From JAWLCG01 sp041687295 (GTDB lineage: Bacteria; Planctomycetota; Phycisphaerae; SM23-33; FEN-1343), in NCBI GenBank assembly GCA_041687295.1, contig JAWLCG010000268.1, positions 1-7,255 on the forward strand: a DNA stretch of 7,255 nt. Reading direction: 5' to 3'. A program made the translations under genes and the position numbers. The notes beneath the pieces were generated by a model, which made no database searches, was not told the origin of the DNA, and saw only the letters and a program-made list of their open reading frames with translations. Below, piece by piece: positions 1 to 5,355 of this stretch. How positions within the stretch are numbered: the first letter of the stretch is position 1; each line of letters opens with the position of its first letter.

Positions 1-31
1 AGGCGAGTCCTTCGGGTTTCGAGATCCCACT

Positions 32-71
32 AAAAAAGCGGTGGCGACCTTGGGGGCGCCACCGCTTTTTT
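32..71. terminator. Bidirectional intrinsic terminator
   Basis: A perfect 9-bp stem, GCGGTGGCG (38-46) with CGCCACCGC (57-65), encloses a 10-nt loop. It is preceded by six A (32-37) and followed by six T (66-71), so a U-tract follows the hairpin on either strand. It most likely ends a plus-strand gene lying left of the window. One plus frame has a TAA at 31-33, but only about ten codons are visible and no product can be named. It also insulates the PEP-CTERM gene from upstream transcription. Confidence 0.9.
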
Positions 72-129
72 CATGCGCCCCACCGCCAGGCGGGCCGAGG
101 CGGCCCCGGCCGGCGTGAAGCTTTTGCCG

Positions 130-158
130 TTGCCGAAATCCTGCCCGACAAGTATGCT
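130..158 (+). promoter_or_regulatory. Candidate sigma-70 promoter for the PEP-CTERM gene
   Basis: TTGCCG (130-135) and TATGCT (153-158) are separated by exactly 17 nt, and each matches 4 of 6 consensus positions. The pair lies after the terminator and about 85 nt before the start codon, in a relatively AT-rich patch. The inferred leader carries two copies of the palindrome CGGGCCCGG (188-196, 200-208) and a TTGTC-G-GACAA palindrome (221-231) just before the Shine-Dalgarno. This is a motif-level prediction only. Confidence 0.4.
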
Positions 159-242
159 AGAGATATTGGGGAAGGCCAACAGGCCATCGGGCCCGGTGGC
201 GGGCCCGGCTCACCTGTCTTTGTCGGACAAAAGGGGAATGCG

Positions 243-884
243 ATGAACCGCAGCATGCTTCTCGTGGCACTGGTGGCCATCCTGGCCGGGACCGCCCACG
301 CGGCCATCACCCTGCCGGACGACGTACTCCCTGCTGTCAACCTGGTCTGGGTCGACAACAGCGACGTGCCCGCCCTGGCCGGCTATCAGACGTACGATCT
401 GGTCGTCGTCACCGGGGCCGACTGGACCAATGCCGCCCTCGAGGTGATCGTCGACCAAGGGTCCATCTACCAGCACCCGTTCAACACCGGCTACAAGCGC
501 AACAAGGCCCTGGAGGCACTGGATCCGGCGGTGAAGTACGACACGTACGTCACCAGCGGCGCCCTCAACGATGGCCTGTACCACAGCGACCTTATCTACA
601 TCCTCGGCCAGCCAGCCATGTGGGGCTTCAACAGCCCCATACCGCTGTTCGACGAGACGGGCATCCGCATCAGCTGGGGTGACATGCTCGGCACCGGCCC
701 GATCGGCCGAATGCAGCTGGCCCGGATCACGGTCAGCAACGACTTCGCCGGCACCTGGCGGGCCGCGGTCTTCGACGCAGACAGTAACGGGATTGAGACG
801 CTCTTCGGCCCGACGATCCCCGAACCGGCCTCACTGGCCCTGCTGGGTTTGCTCAGCCTGGGGCTGACGCGCCGAAGGCGATAA
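243..884 (+). CDS. Secreted PEP-CTERM sorting-domain protein
   Basis: This 213-residue protein is predicted to be exported and then handled by an exosortase-type system at the cell surface. Residues 1-20 form a signal peptide: MNR, a hydrophobic core at 5-16, and cleavage after AHA (18-20). The C-terminus is a textbook PEP-CTERM tail: PEP at 193-195, a hydrophobic helix to about 209, then RRRR. The mature part of about 170 residues has no cysteine or catalytic motif. It contains blocks YDLVVVTGADWTNAALEV (51-68), GSIYQHPF (73-80), a DTYVTSG segment and a strand-rich half ending in GTWRAAVFDADSNG. From memory, this pattern recurs in planctomycete PEP-CTERM proteins of unknown role. AAGGGG at 231-236, 6 nt before ATG, supports the start. 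No exosortase gene is in the window. The gene converges on the creatininase gene with 20 bp between stops. The architecture is sure; the function is unknown. Confidence 0.93.
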   Translation: MNRSMLLVALVAILAGTAHAAITLPDDVLPAVNLVWVDNSDVPALAGYQTYDLVVVTGADWTNAALEVIVDQGSIYQHPFNTGYKRNKALEALDPAVKYDTYVTSGALNDGLYHSDLIYILGQPAMWGFNSPIPLFDETGIRISWGDMLGTGPIGRMQLARITVSNDFAGTWRAAVFDADSNGIETLFGPTIPEPASLALLGLLSLGLTRRRR

Positions 885-904
885 GTACACGGCGGGCCTG
901 AACT

Positions 905-1678
905 CTACCCCAGCGCGGCCACTTGGCGGACGTGCTGCTCCAGGCCGTCCAGGACGCTCCGGCGGAGGGCGTCGGCGAGGCGCTTGGTGGCATGGCGGGG
1001 GTTGTAACGCTCAGGAATCGTCGGCTCGCCGTGCAGGATGCCCGTCTGGCGGACGCTCAGCTCGCCATCGGCCTGCTCGGCCAGGTCGACCAGCTCGGGG
1101 CGAAAGGCCAGCACCCACGTCGTTTCGCTGAGGCCCGCATGGCCGCCGACGCGCATCGCCTCGTCGCGGATCGTCGAGAAGGCGTACGTCCGCAGGGCGT
1201 GCACCGCCAGGCCGGGCCGGCTGTGCTCGGCCGCCAGGGCGTCCAGGGCATCGAACTGCCCCCGCCCGCCGTGGTGGTTGACCAGGAACACGTGCCCAAA
1301 GCCGCACCCCCCCGCCGCCGTCAGCCGGGCCGAGACCGCCCCGCGCAGCGTCGCCTCCTCCACGTACTCGCTCGAGAGCGGCAGCTCCGGGAAACGCATG
1401 CCGAAGACGCGGTCGCCCTCATCGAAGCCCCACGCCCGCAGCTCGTCGGGCCCGCGCCAGGCGTCGAGCCCCAGCGACAGGGGCCGAAACCACACCCCGC
1501 CGACCCGCCCGGCCACCTCGCGGCAGATGGCCTCCGCGATCAGGGCATCGGTGCCCATCGGCAGGTGGTACGAGTGCCACTCGAACGCCGGCGACACCGG
1601 GACGAACGCGCAGCCGCTGGCGTCGCGGGCGTGCACGACCTGGCCCGGGCGCATCTCTTCGATGGGTGGTGTGTGCAT
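905..1678 (-). CDS. Creatininase-family amidohydrolase
   Basis: This 257-residue protein is close to the usual family length of about 250. Creatininase-family enzymes are metal-dependent cytoplasmic hydrolases of cyclic or linear amides; members act on creatinine, on a formamidopyrimidine in archaeal flavin/F420 synthesis (ArfB), or in mycofactocin maturation (MftE). Visible motifs are FEWHSYHLPMGTD (32-44), which gives the E-x-H...D metal ligands E33, H35 and D44 with family spacing; VNHHGGRGQ (133-141), matching the NGHGGN loop with H136; and GHAGLSETT (179-187), matching HAGxxETS with H180 and E185. The reading frame stays open far upstream, antisense to the next gene, but family homology begins at MHTPPIEEM. 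ATG at 1678 is therefore chosen, although no strong Shine-Dalgarno precedes it. It is divergent from the ADP-ribosylglycohydrolase gene. The substrate cannot be assigned; creatinine is only one possibility. Confidence 0.92.
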   Translation of the reverse strand: MHTPPIEEMRPGQVVHARDASGCAFVPVSPAFEWHSYHLPMGTDALIAEAICREVAGRVGGVWFRPLSLGLDAWRGPDELRAWGFDEGDRVFGMRFPELPLSSEYVEEATLRGAVSARLTAAGGCGFGHVFLVNHHGGRGQFDALDALAAEHSRPGLAVHALRTYAFSTIRDEAMRVGGHAGLSETTWVLAFRPELVDLAEQADGELSVRQTGILHGEPTIPERYNPRHATKRLADALRRSVLDGLEQHVRQVAALG

Positions 1679-1773
1679 GGCCAGGATTCTACCGCCGCCG
1701 CCCGGGCGCGTCGAGAGTGGCCCTTTTTGCTTGCATCGGCCCCGGGGCTGCGGTACGCCTTGGCAACCCCAAC

Positions 1774-1779
1774 AAGGAG
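1774..1779 (+). promoter_or_regulatory. Shine-Dalgarno fixing a GTG start
   Basis: AAGGAG lies 7 nt before GTG at 1787. The frame is open for a further 864 nt upstream, but that stretch is antisense to the creatininase gene and lacks family similarity, so this site decides the start. The 108-bp divergent gap (1679-1786) must hold both promoters, yet I find no convincing -35/-10 pair in it. The best plus-strand hexamer is TTGCAT at 1731-1736, with only a poor -10 at the right distance. Confidence 0.85.
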
Positions 1780-1786
1780 TGTATCC

Positions 1787-3136
1787 GTGCAGCAGACGAT
1801 CCACCTTGACTACGACGTGAAGAACGCCATCGACCTGCTGGCCGAGCGTGGCCAGGACGTGGCCGCCCTGCGGGCCCGGCTGGCCGAGATCGATGCCCGG
1901 CTGGACAAGGACGCCCGCGAGGCCGACCCCGCCTACCAGGCCCTGGCCCGTGAGGTGCTGGCCGCCGACCAGGCCAGCGACACCGGCGAGCCCAGCGAGC
2001 TCGAGGCCATCCAGGCCGCCCGCCCCGCCGACCGCACCGACCGCTACGAGGCCATCCCGACCGGCGACGCCCTGGCCGACCGCGTCGCCGGCGGCTGGTG
2101 GGGCCGAATCGCCGGCTGTATCCTCGGCAAACCCGTCGAGTGCCTCATGCGCGAGCCCGATAGCCGCGCCACCCTCCGCCGCATCCTCCAGGAGTCGGGC
2201 CAATGGCCCCTGGACGACTTCATCAGCGAGAAGACGATCCTGCCCTACTGGGAGTCGGTCGGCACGGCCCCGGCGTGGTTCAAGGGCGGCAACCCGTCCC
2301 TGCGCGAGTACATTCAGTTCGCGCCGGCCGACGATGATCTGAACTACACAGCCCTGTCGCTGAAGATCGTCCGGCAGTTCGGCCGGCAGTTCACGCCCGA
2401 CGACGTCCTTCGGGCCTGGCTGGGCAACCTGCCGTTCAACGCCGTCTGCACGGCCGAGAGGATCGCCTACCGCAACGCCGCGATGGGCCTGCACTACCCG
2501 GACACGGCGCGGTTTTTGAACCCCTACCGCGAGTGGATCGGCGCGCAGATCCGCACGGACCTCTACGGCTACATCTGCCCGGGCGCCCCGGCCGAGGCGG
2601 CGCGGATGGCCTGGAGCGACGCCGCCTGCAGCCATACCGAGAACGGCCTGTACGGCGCGATGTGGGTATCGGCGGCCATTGCGGCGGCCTTCGTGGAGGA
2701 CGACCCCGAGGCCGTCATCCGCAAGGGCCTCGAGCAGGTGCCCCTGCGCAGCCGATTCACCGAGCACATGAACAAGACCCTCGAGGCCGCCCGCGCCCAC
2801 GGCGAGGACTGCGAGGCGACCTTCGACCACATCGCCGCCCGCCTGGGCCACTACCACTGCGTGCACACGATCAACAACGCCTGCCTCGTGGCGGCGGGCC
2901 TGATGCACGGCGGGCACGACTTCGGCCGGGTGATCAGCGTGGCCGTCATGGGCGGGCTGGACACCGACTGCAACGGCGCGACGGCCGGCTCGATCGCGGG
3001 CGTCATGCTCGGCAAGGGCCGGCTGGATGGCCGCTGGACCGAGCCGTTCCACGACACGCTACACACCAGCGTCCAGGGCTATAACGAGGTAAGAATCAGC
3101 GACATCGTGCGCCAGACGGTGGGCCTGATCGGCTGA
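1787..3136 (+). CDS. ADP-ribosylglycohydrolase-family protein (DTDCN type)
   Basis: This 449-residue protein with a GTG start belongs to the ADP-ribosylglycohydrolase (ARH/DraG) fold family, all-helical enzymes that cleave N- or O-ribosyl bonds with two Mg ions. Residues 1-90 are a charged, probably helical extension outside the usual fold. The core starts at GGWWGRIAGCILGKPVE (102-118), the family's first glycine-rich helix. PADDDLNYT (D182-D184) sits where classical members carry TDDT. WSDAACSHTENGLYGAMW supplies the central helices. GGLDTDCNGATAGSIAG (389-405; D392, D394) is the C-terminal metal-binding block. Relative to DraG/ARH3, the metal-site Thr of TDD is Asp and the Thr after DTD is Cys395. 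The DTDCN form is known in bacterial members of unproven substrate. There is no signal peptide, so it is cytoplasmic. No ADP-ribosyltransferase partner is in the window. Family placement is firm; ADP-ribosyl hydrolysis is unproven. Confidence 0.92.
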   Translation: MQQTIHLDYDVKNAIDLLAERGQDVAALRARLAEIDARLDKDAREADPAYQALAREVLAADQASDTGEPSELEAIQAARPADRTDRYEAIPTGDALADRVAGGWWGRIAGCILGKPVECLMREPDSRATLRRILQESGQWPLDDFISEKTILPYWESVGTAPAWFKGGNPSLREYIQFAPADDDLNYTALSLKIVRQFGRQFTPDDVLRAWLGNLPFNAVCTAERIAYRNAAMGLHYPDTARFLNPYREWIGAQIRTDLYGYICPGAPAEAARMAWSDAACSHTENGLYGAMWVSAAIAAAFVEDDPEAVIRKGLEQVPLRSRFTEHMNKTLEAARAHGEDCEATFDHIAARLGHYHCVHTINNACLVAAGLMHGGHDFGRVISVAVMGGLDTDCNGATAGSIAGVMLGKGRLDGRWTEPFHDTLHTSVQGYNEVRISDIVRQTVGLIG

Positions 3137-3406
3137 GCCGGCCGGGGGCGAGGCATTGCCCAGGTGTCACCCGCCAGCCGGCCGGGGCCTCGATCGGCCC
3201 GGCGGGCGCGGCAATGGGGGACACCCATGCACCGGCCGCGGCGCCGCCCCCCCGCCCCCAGGGCCCGCAGTGGCCCCGCGGACAAAAACCTCTTGCCAAA
3301 TCCGGGCTTATGGGGTTACAGAAGAGCCGCCCCCGCGCGTAGAATGGAGCAGGCACGTCGGCGAGGGTAAGACGGAGCCGCGAGGGCTTTGGGCCCCATT
3401 GGCCGG

Positions 3407-3412
3407 TATAAT
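3407..3412 (+). promoter_or_regulatory. TATAAT -10 element, probable ino1 promoter
   Basis: A perfect TATAAT stands out in GC-rich surroundings. The expected -35 window (about 3383-3390) reads GAGGGCTT, with no good match, so an activator or a non-standard sigma factor may be needed. Transcription starting near 3419 would give a leader of roughly 185 nt before the ino1 ATG. Confidence 0.45.
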
Positions 3413-3433
3413 GGCCGATGTTGTTCGCGGTTG

Positions 3434-3464
3434 GCGACCGGCCCGCCCAGGCGGGTCCCGTCGC
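3434..3464 (+). other. Stable hairpin in the ino1 leader
   Basis: GCGAC (3434-3438) pairs with GTCGC (3460-3464). Inside, after a C-C mismatch and a one-base bulge, GG-CCCGC (3440-3446) pairs with GCGGG (3451-3455) and CC (3457-3458) around a CCAG tetraloop, about 12 bp in all. It starts about 15 nt after the predicted transcription start. It may stabilise the mRNA 5' end or take part in regulation; it matches no riboswitch I recognise. Confidence 0.5.
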
Positions 3465-3560
3465 GAGCGATCGGCGGCGAGGGGACCGACGGCACGTCAC
3501 ATGGCTGTTGCTTCGACCCGCCCCGACACCCGGGCCGGCGGTATACGTGGCCTGCCTCGA

Positions 3561-3578
3561 CCCCGCGCTGCGCAGGGG
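3561..3578 (+). other. Small hairpin just before the ino1 ribosome site
   Basis: CCCCGCG (3561-3567) pairs with CGC (3571-3573) and GGGG (3575-3578), with a CTG loop and one bulged A at 3574. It ends 14 nt before the Shine-Dalgarno AAGGAG (3593-3598), so it could affect ribosome access. It may also be a chance product of high GC. Confidence 0.35.
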
Positions 3579-3592
3579 CCGGACATCAGAAA

Positions 3593-3598
3593 AAGGAG
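3593..3598 (+). promoter_or_regulatory. Shine-Dalgarno of ino1
   Basis: AAGGAG, 6 nt before ATG at 3605, within an A-rich run. It selects this ATG over the longer in-frame extension to 3389, which is Arg/Pro-rich, lacks family similarity, and overlaps the predicted promoter. Confidence 0.9.
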
Positions 3599-3604
3599 TT
3601 GCGG

Positions 3605-4786
3605 ATGAACAGGATCAGGATCGGGATCGTGGGGGTGGGCAACTGCGCCAGTTCACTTGTCCAGGGCATCCACTACTACCAGGACAAGAACGAGACCGAT
3701 GCCATCGGCCTGATGCACTGGGACATCGGGGGCTTCCACCCCGGCGACATCGAGGTGGCGGCCGCCTTCGACATCGACCGCCGCAAGGTCGGCCAGGACG
3801 TCAGCGAGGCCATCTTCGCCCTGCCCAACTGCACGGCCCGCTTCTGCCCCGAGGTGCCCGCCAGCGGCGTGAAGGTGCGGATGGGCCAGGTGCTCGACGG
3901 CTGCAGCGACCACATGCGCGACTACGACGAACGCTTCACCTTCGCGCCGGCCGACGCACCCCAGCCCGACAGGGCCCAGGTCGTCCGCACGCTCCGCGAG
4001 GCCGGCGTCGAGGTGCTGATGAACTACCTGCCCGTCGGCAGCGAGCAGGCCACCCGCTTCTACGCCGAGTGCGCCCTCGAGGCCGGCACCGCCTTCGTCA
4101 ACAACATCCCCGTCTTCATCGCCAGCGACCCGGCCTGGGCCCATCGCTTCGAGCAGGCGCGCCTGCCGCTGATCGGCGACGACATCAAGGCCCAACTCGG
4201 CGCGACGATCACCCACCGCGTCCTGACCGACCTGTTCGCCAAACGCGGCGTCAAGCTCGAGCGGACCTACCAGCTCAACACCGGCGGCAACACCGACTTC
4301 CTCAACATGCTCAACCACACGCGCCTCGCCAGCAAGCGCCAGAGCAAGACCGAGGCCGTCCAGTCCGTCGCCGCCCATCGGCTCGAGCCCGAGAACATCC
4401 ACATCGGGCCCAGCGACTACGTGGCCTGGCAGAAGGACAACAAGGTGTGCTTCCTGCGGATGGAGGGCAAGCTCTTCGGCGACGTGCCCATGCACGTGGA
4501 GCTGCGCCTCAGCGTGGAGGACTCGCCCAACTCGGCCGGCGTGGCTATCGACGCGCTGCGCTGCGCGAAGCTGGCGATGCAGCGCGGCCTCGGCGGCGTG
4601 CTCTACGGGCCGGCGAGCTACTTCTGCAAGCACCCGCCGCGCCAGTTCCCCGACGACAAGGCCTACGACCTGACCAACGCCTTCATCGAGGGCCGAGAGG
4701 AACCCGCCGCCAGCCATGACGGCAACGGCAAGGGCCTGTACGCCGTCGAGGCCATCAAGGCCTCCTCGCCCCAGGCCAAGGGCTAA
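3605..4786 (+). CDS. ino1: myo-Inositol-1-phosphate synthase
   Basis: This 393-residue cytoplasmic enzyme converts D-glucose 6-phosphate to 1L-myo-inositol 1-phosphate with tightly cycling NAD+, the first committed step to inositol lipids and other inositol compounds. An N-terminal Rossmann strand and loop read IGIVGVGNCASSL (6-18). The synthase hallmarks follow in order: GDDIKAQLGAT (191-201), NTGGNTDFLNM (225-235), SKRQSKT (243-249) with the active-site lysines K244 and K248, GPSDYVAWQKDNK (268-280), and SVEDSPNSAGV (303-313) with D306 and N309 near the metal and phosphate site. Length and motif style fit the compact bacterial/archaeal form rather than the roughly 530-residue eukaryotic enzyme. 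Homology begins at MNRIRIG, agreeing with the ribosome site. It stands alone, with its own predicted promoter and leader upstream and repeats downstream. No inositol monophosphatase or phosphatidylinositol synthase gene is in the window, so the end product is unknown. Confidence 0.97.
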   Translation: MNRIRIGIVGVGNCASSLVQGIHYYQDKNETDAIGLMHWDIGGFHPGDIEVAAAFDIDRRKVGQDVSEAIFALPNCTARFCPEVPASGVKVRMGQVLDGCSDHMRDYDERFTFAPADAPQPDRAQVVRTLREAGVEVLMNYLPVGSEQATRFYAECALEAGTAFVNNIPVFIASDPAWAHRFEQARLPLIGDDIKAQLGATITHRVLTDLFAKRGVKLERTYQLNTGGNTDFLNMLNHTRLASKRQSKTEAVQSVAAHRLEPENIHIGPSDYVAWQKDNKVCFLRMEGKLFGDVPMHVELRLSVEDSPNSAGVAIDALRCAKLAMQRGLGGVLYGPASYFCKHPPRQFPDDKAYDLTNAFIEGREEPAASHDGNGKGLYAVEAIKASSPQAKG

Positions 4787-4836
4787 GACCGTTTGGCGAT
4801 TGCGCCTGTGGGCCCCAGCGCCTCCAACCCAAGGCA

Positions 4837-4912
4837 AAGGTGGGGCTTCGCTCTGCTGCGCCCCAGCCTACGAAGACGGTCTGCACCGTAGGCTGGGGCG
4901 CAGCCCCACCTT
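4837..4912. repeat. GTAG-headed REP pair in inverted orientation (REPIN-like)
   Basis: The right unit reads GTAG (4888-4891), then a stem TGGGGC (4894-4899) with GCCCCA (4903-4908) around a GCA loop. The left unit is the same element inverted, with CTAC at 4868-4871 and a longer 13-nt loop. Together they form a larger hairpin: 4858-4872 pairs perfectly with 4887-4901 (15 bp), and AAGGTGGGGCT (4837-4847) pairs with 4902-4912 (11 bp) past a 10-nt one-sided bulge (4848-4857). A GTAG head next to an imperfect palindrome is the signature of bacterial REP sequences mobilised by RAYT (Y1, IS200/IS605-like) transposases. REP membership is inferred from shape, not from copy number. Confidence 0.75.
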
Positions 4913-4972
4913 CTCGCTGTAGCCACGTCTTTCCCCTTCTCCCTGGCCTCGGTCCCAGAAGTTGACACGATC

Positions 4973-5071
4973 GACACAGATTACACAGATAACGGCCGAT
5001 TACACAGATAGAGGATTTTTCTGCTTCCTCCTCCATCTGTGCCATCGCAGTTCATCTGTGTAATCTGTGAC
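4973..5071. repeat. Imperfect inverted repeat with CACAGATTACACAGAT arms
   Basis: CACAGATTACACAGAT (4975-4990) is perfectly inverted at 5054-5069. A second, inner pair, CACAGAT (5003-5009) with ATCTGTG (5035-5041), lies on the same axis with 12 unpaired bases on each side. GATTACACAGATA occurs directly at 4979 and 4998, and ATCTGTG at 5035 and 5054, so both arms carry the same 19-bp period. Matching GAGGA/TCCTC continues toward the loop, which holds TTTTT. The element is far more AT-rich than its surroundings. Similar ATCTGTGTAATCTGTG strings are, from memory, dispersed in several bacterial phyla. No coding capacity. Confidence 0.75.
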
Positions 5072-5137
5072 CCCCACCCGTCCCTAACTCCCGGAGTGCC
5101 CCTGGGGGGGCGGCCGTGATGGGCGGACCGCCCTTTT

Positions 5138-5210
5138 GGAGTGCGGCGAGTCATCGCCGCTTTGGCTCGATGGCGGCCAAGCCAAAGCGGCGATTGCATC
5201 GCCGCACTCC
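5138..5210. repeat. GGAG-headed inverted REP pair with nested hairpins
   Basis: The left arm (5138-5167) and right arm (5180-5210) are inverted copies around a 12-nt loop, differing only around a short central segment (GTC versus TTGC). Each arm is itself a hairpin: GCGGCGA with TCGCCGC, at 5144-5160 and 5187-5205. GGAG occurs at the outer foot of each arm (5138-5141, and CTCC at 5207-5210), and flanking T5137/A5211 extend the pairing. GGAG is the other common head of REP sequences. The two alternative folds, one long hairpin or two short ones, are typical of REPINs and small MITE-like elements. Confidence 0.75.
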
Positions 5211-5320
5211 ATACGGCGCTGGCGCCCTGGGCCTGGGCTGGTGCGACTGACGAGCAGGCGTTTTGCGACATGGCGGCGGACAGCGCAGCCGTGGCACCTG
5301 GAGGGTCTGGCGCCATCGCT

Positions 5321-5351
5321 GCCGGGCCTCGCTGCGCTCGACCCGGCCTAC
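5321..5351 (-). repeat. Single GTAG-headed REP directly after the kinase stop
   Basis: Read on the minus strand: GTAG (5351-5348), stem GCCGGG (5347-5342), a 15-nt loop containing GAGCGCAGCGAGG, and the return stem CCCGGC (5326-5321). It begins 4 nt past the kinase stop codon, a usual place for REPs. Its loop resembles those of the 4837-4912 pair (GCGCAGC), which suggests one family. It could act as a 3' end stabiliser of the kinase mRNA. Confidence 0.65.
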
Positions 5352-5355
5352 GGGG

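Larger units (their letters stand above)
3137..3604 (+). other. 468-bp intergenic region, promoter and leader of ino1
   Basis: No credible gene lies here; open frames on both strands are GC-driven and lack ribosome sites. The left part holds GC-rich palindromes with no U-tract: GCCGGGGCC (3181-3189) pairs with GGCCCGGC (3196-3203) around a TCGATC loop, with flanking CCCGCC/GGCGGG, perhaps ending the preceding transcript. The middle (3281-3345) is relatively AT-rich, with weak promoter-like hexamers: TTGCCA at 3293-3298, and GTTACA at 3315-3320 before TAGAAT at 3340-3345 with a 19-nt spacer. The right part has a perfect TATAAT and two leader hairpins, listed separately. Confidence 0.7.
4787..5355. 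other. Intergenic region between convergent genes, rich in palindromic repeats
   Basis: The gap between the ino1 stop and the kinase stop contains no plausible gene. About half of it is four separate hairpin-forming repeats, annotated individually. Between them lie unremarkable stretches (4787-4836, 4913-4972, 5072-5137, 5211-5320). GGGCGGACCGCCC (5121-5133) before TTTT is the nearest thing to an intrinsic terminator, but its stem is tiny. The large hairpins may themselves end or stabilise both converging transcripts. Confidence 0.75.

Noticed and set aside
11..31. tRNA-like T-arm at the left edge (GGGTTTCGAGATCCC)
   Set aside because: The five-base stem does not close with the required G-C at the loop, and there is no acceptor stem or CCA before the terminator.
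923..1786. Plus-strand open frame in phase with the ADP-ribosylglycohydrolase gene
   Set aside because: It is antisense to the well-supported creatininase gene and lacks homology; the AAGGAG plus GTG at 1787 marks the true start.
1679..3052. Very long minus-strand open frame running upstream of the creatininase start, antisense to the ADP-ribosylglycohydrolase gene
   Set aside because: Its translation is Gly/Val/Ala/Arg-rich without any recognisable motif, while the opposite strand has clear family motifs and a good ribosome site. High GC codon positions create such antisense frames.
3155..3228. CATTGCC...GGTGTC and GGCAATG...GACACC as a long hairpin after the ADP-ribosylglycohydrolase gene
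   Set aside because: The complementary blocks occur in an order that does not nest, so no simple stem-loop forms.
3389..3604. 72-residue in-frame extension of ino1
   Set aside because: It is Arg/Pro/Gly-rich with no resemblance to the synthase N-terminus, overlaps the predicted promoter, and the strong Shine-Dalgarno lies just before ATG 3605.
3653..4837. 394-codon minus-strand open frame opposite ino1
   Set aside because: Low-complexity Val/Gly/Ala/His translation with no motif; a compositional shadow of ino1.
4962..4993. Perfect TTGACA followed by GATAAC as a promoter
   Set aside because: Spacing is 20 nt, the -10 is part of the repeated CACAGAT element, and no gene follows on that strand.
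5121..5137. GGGCGGACCGCCC plus TTTT as an intrinsic terminator of ino1
   Set aside because: The stem is at most 5-6 bp with a minimal loop, the T-run is only four, and it is more than 330 nt past the stop; too weak to call.
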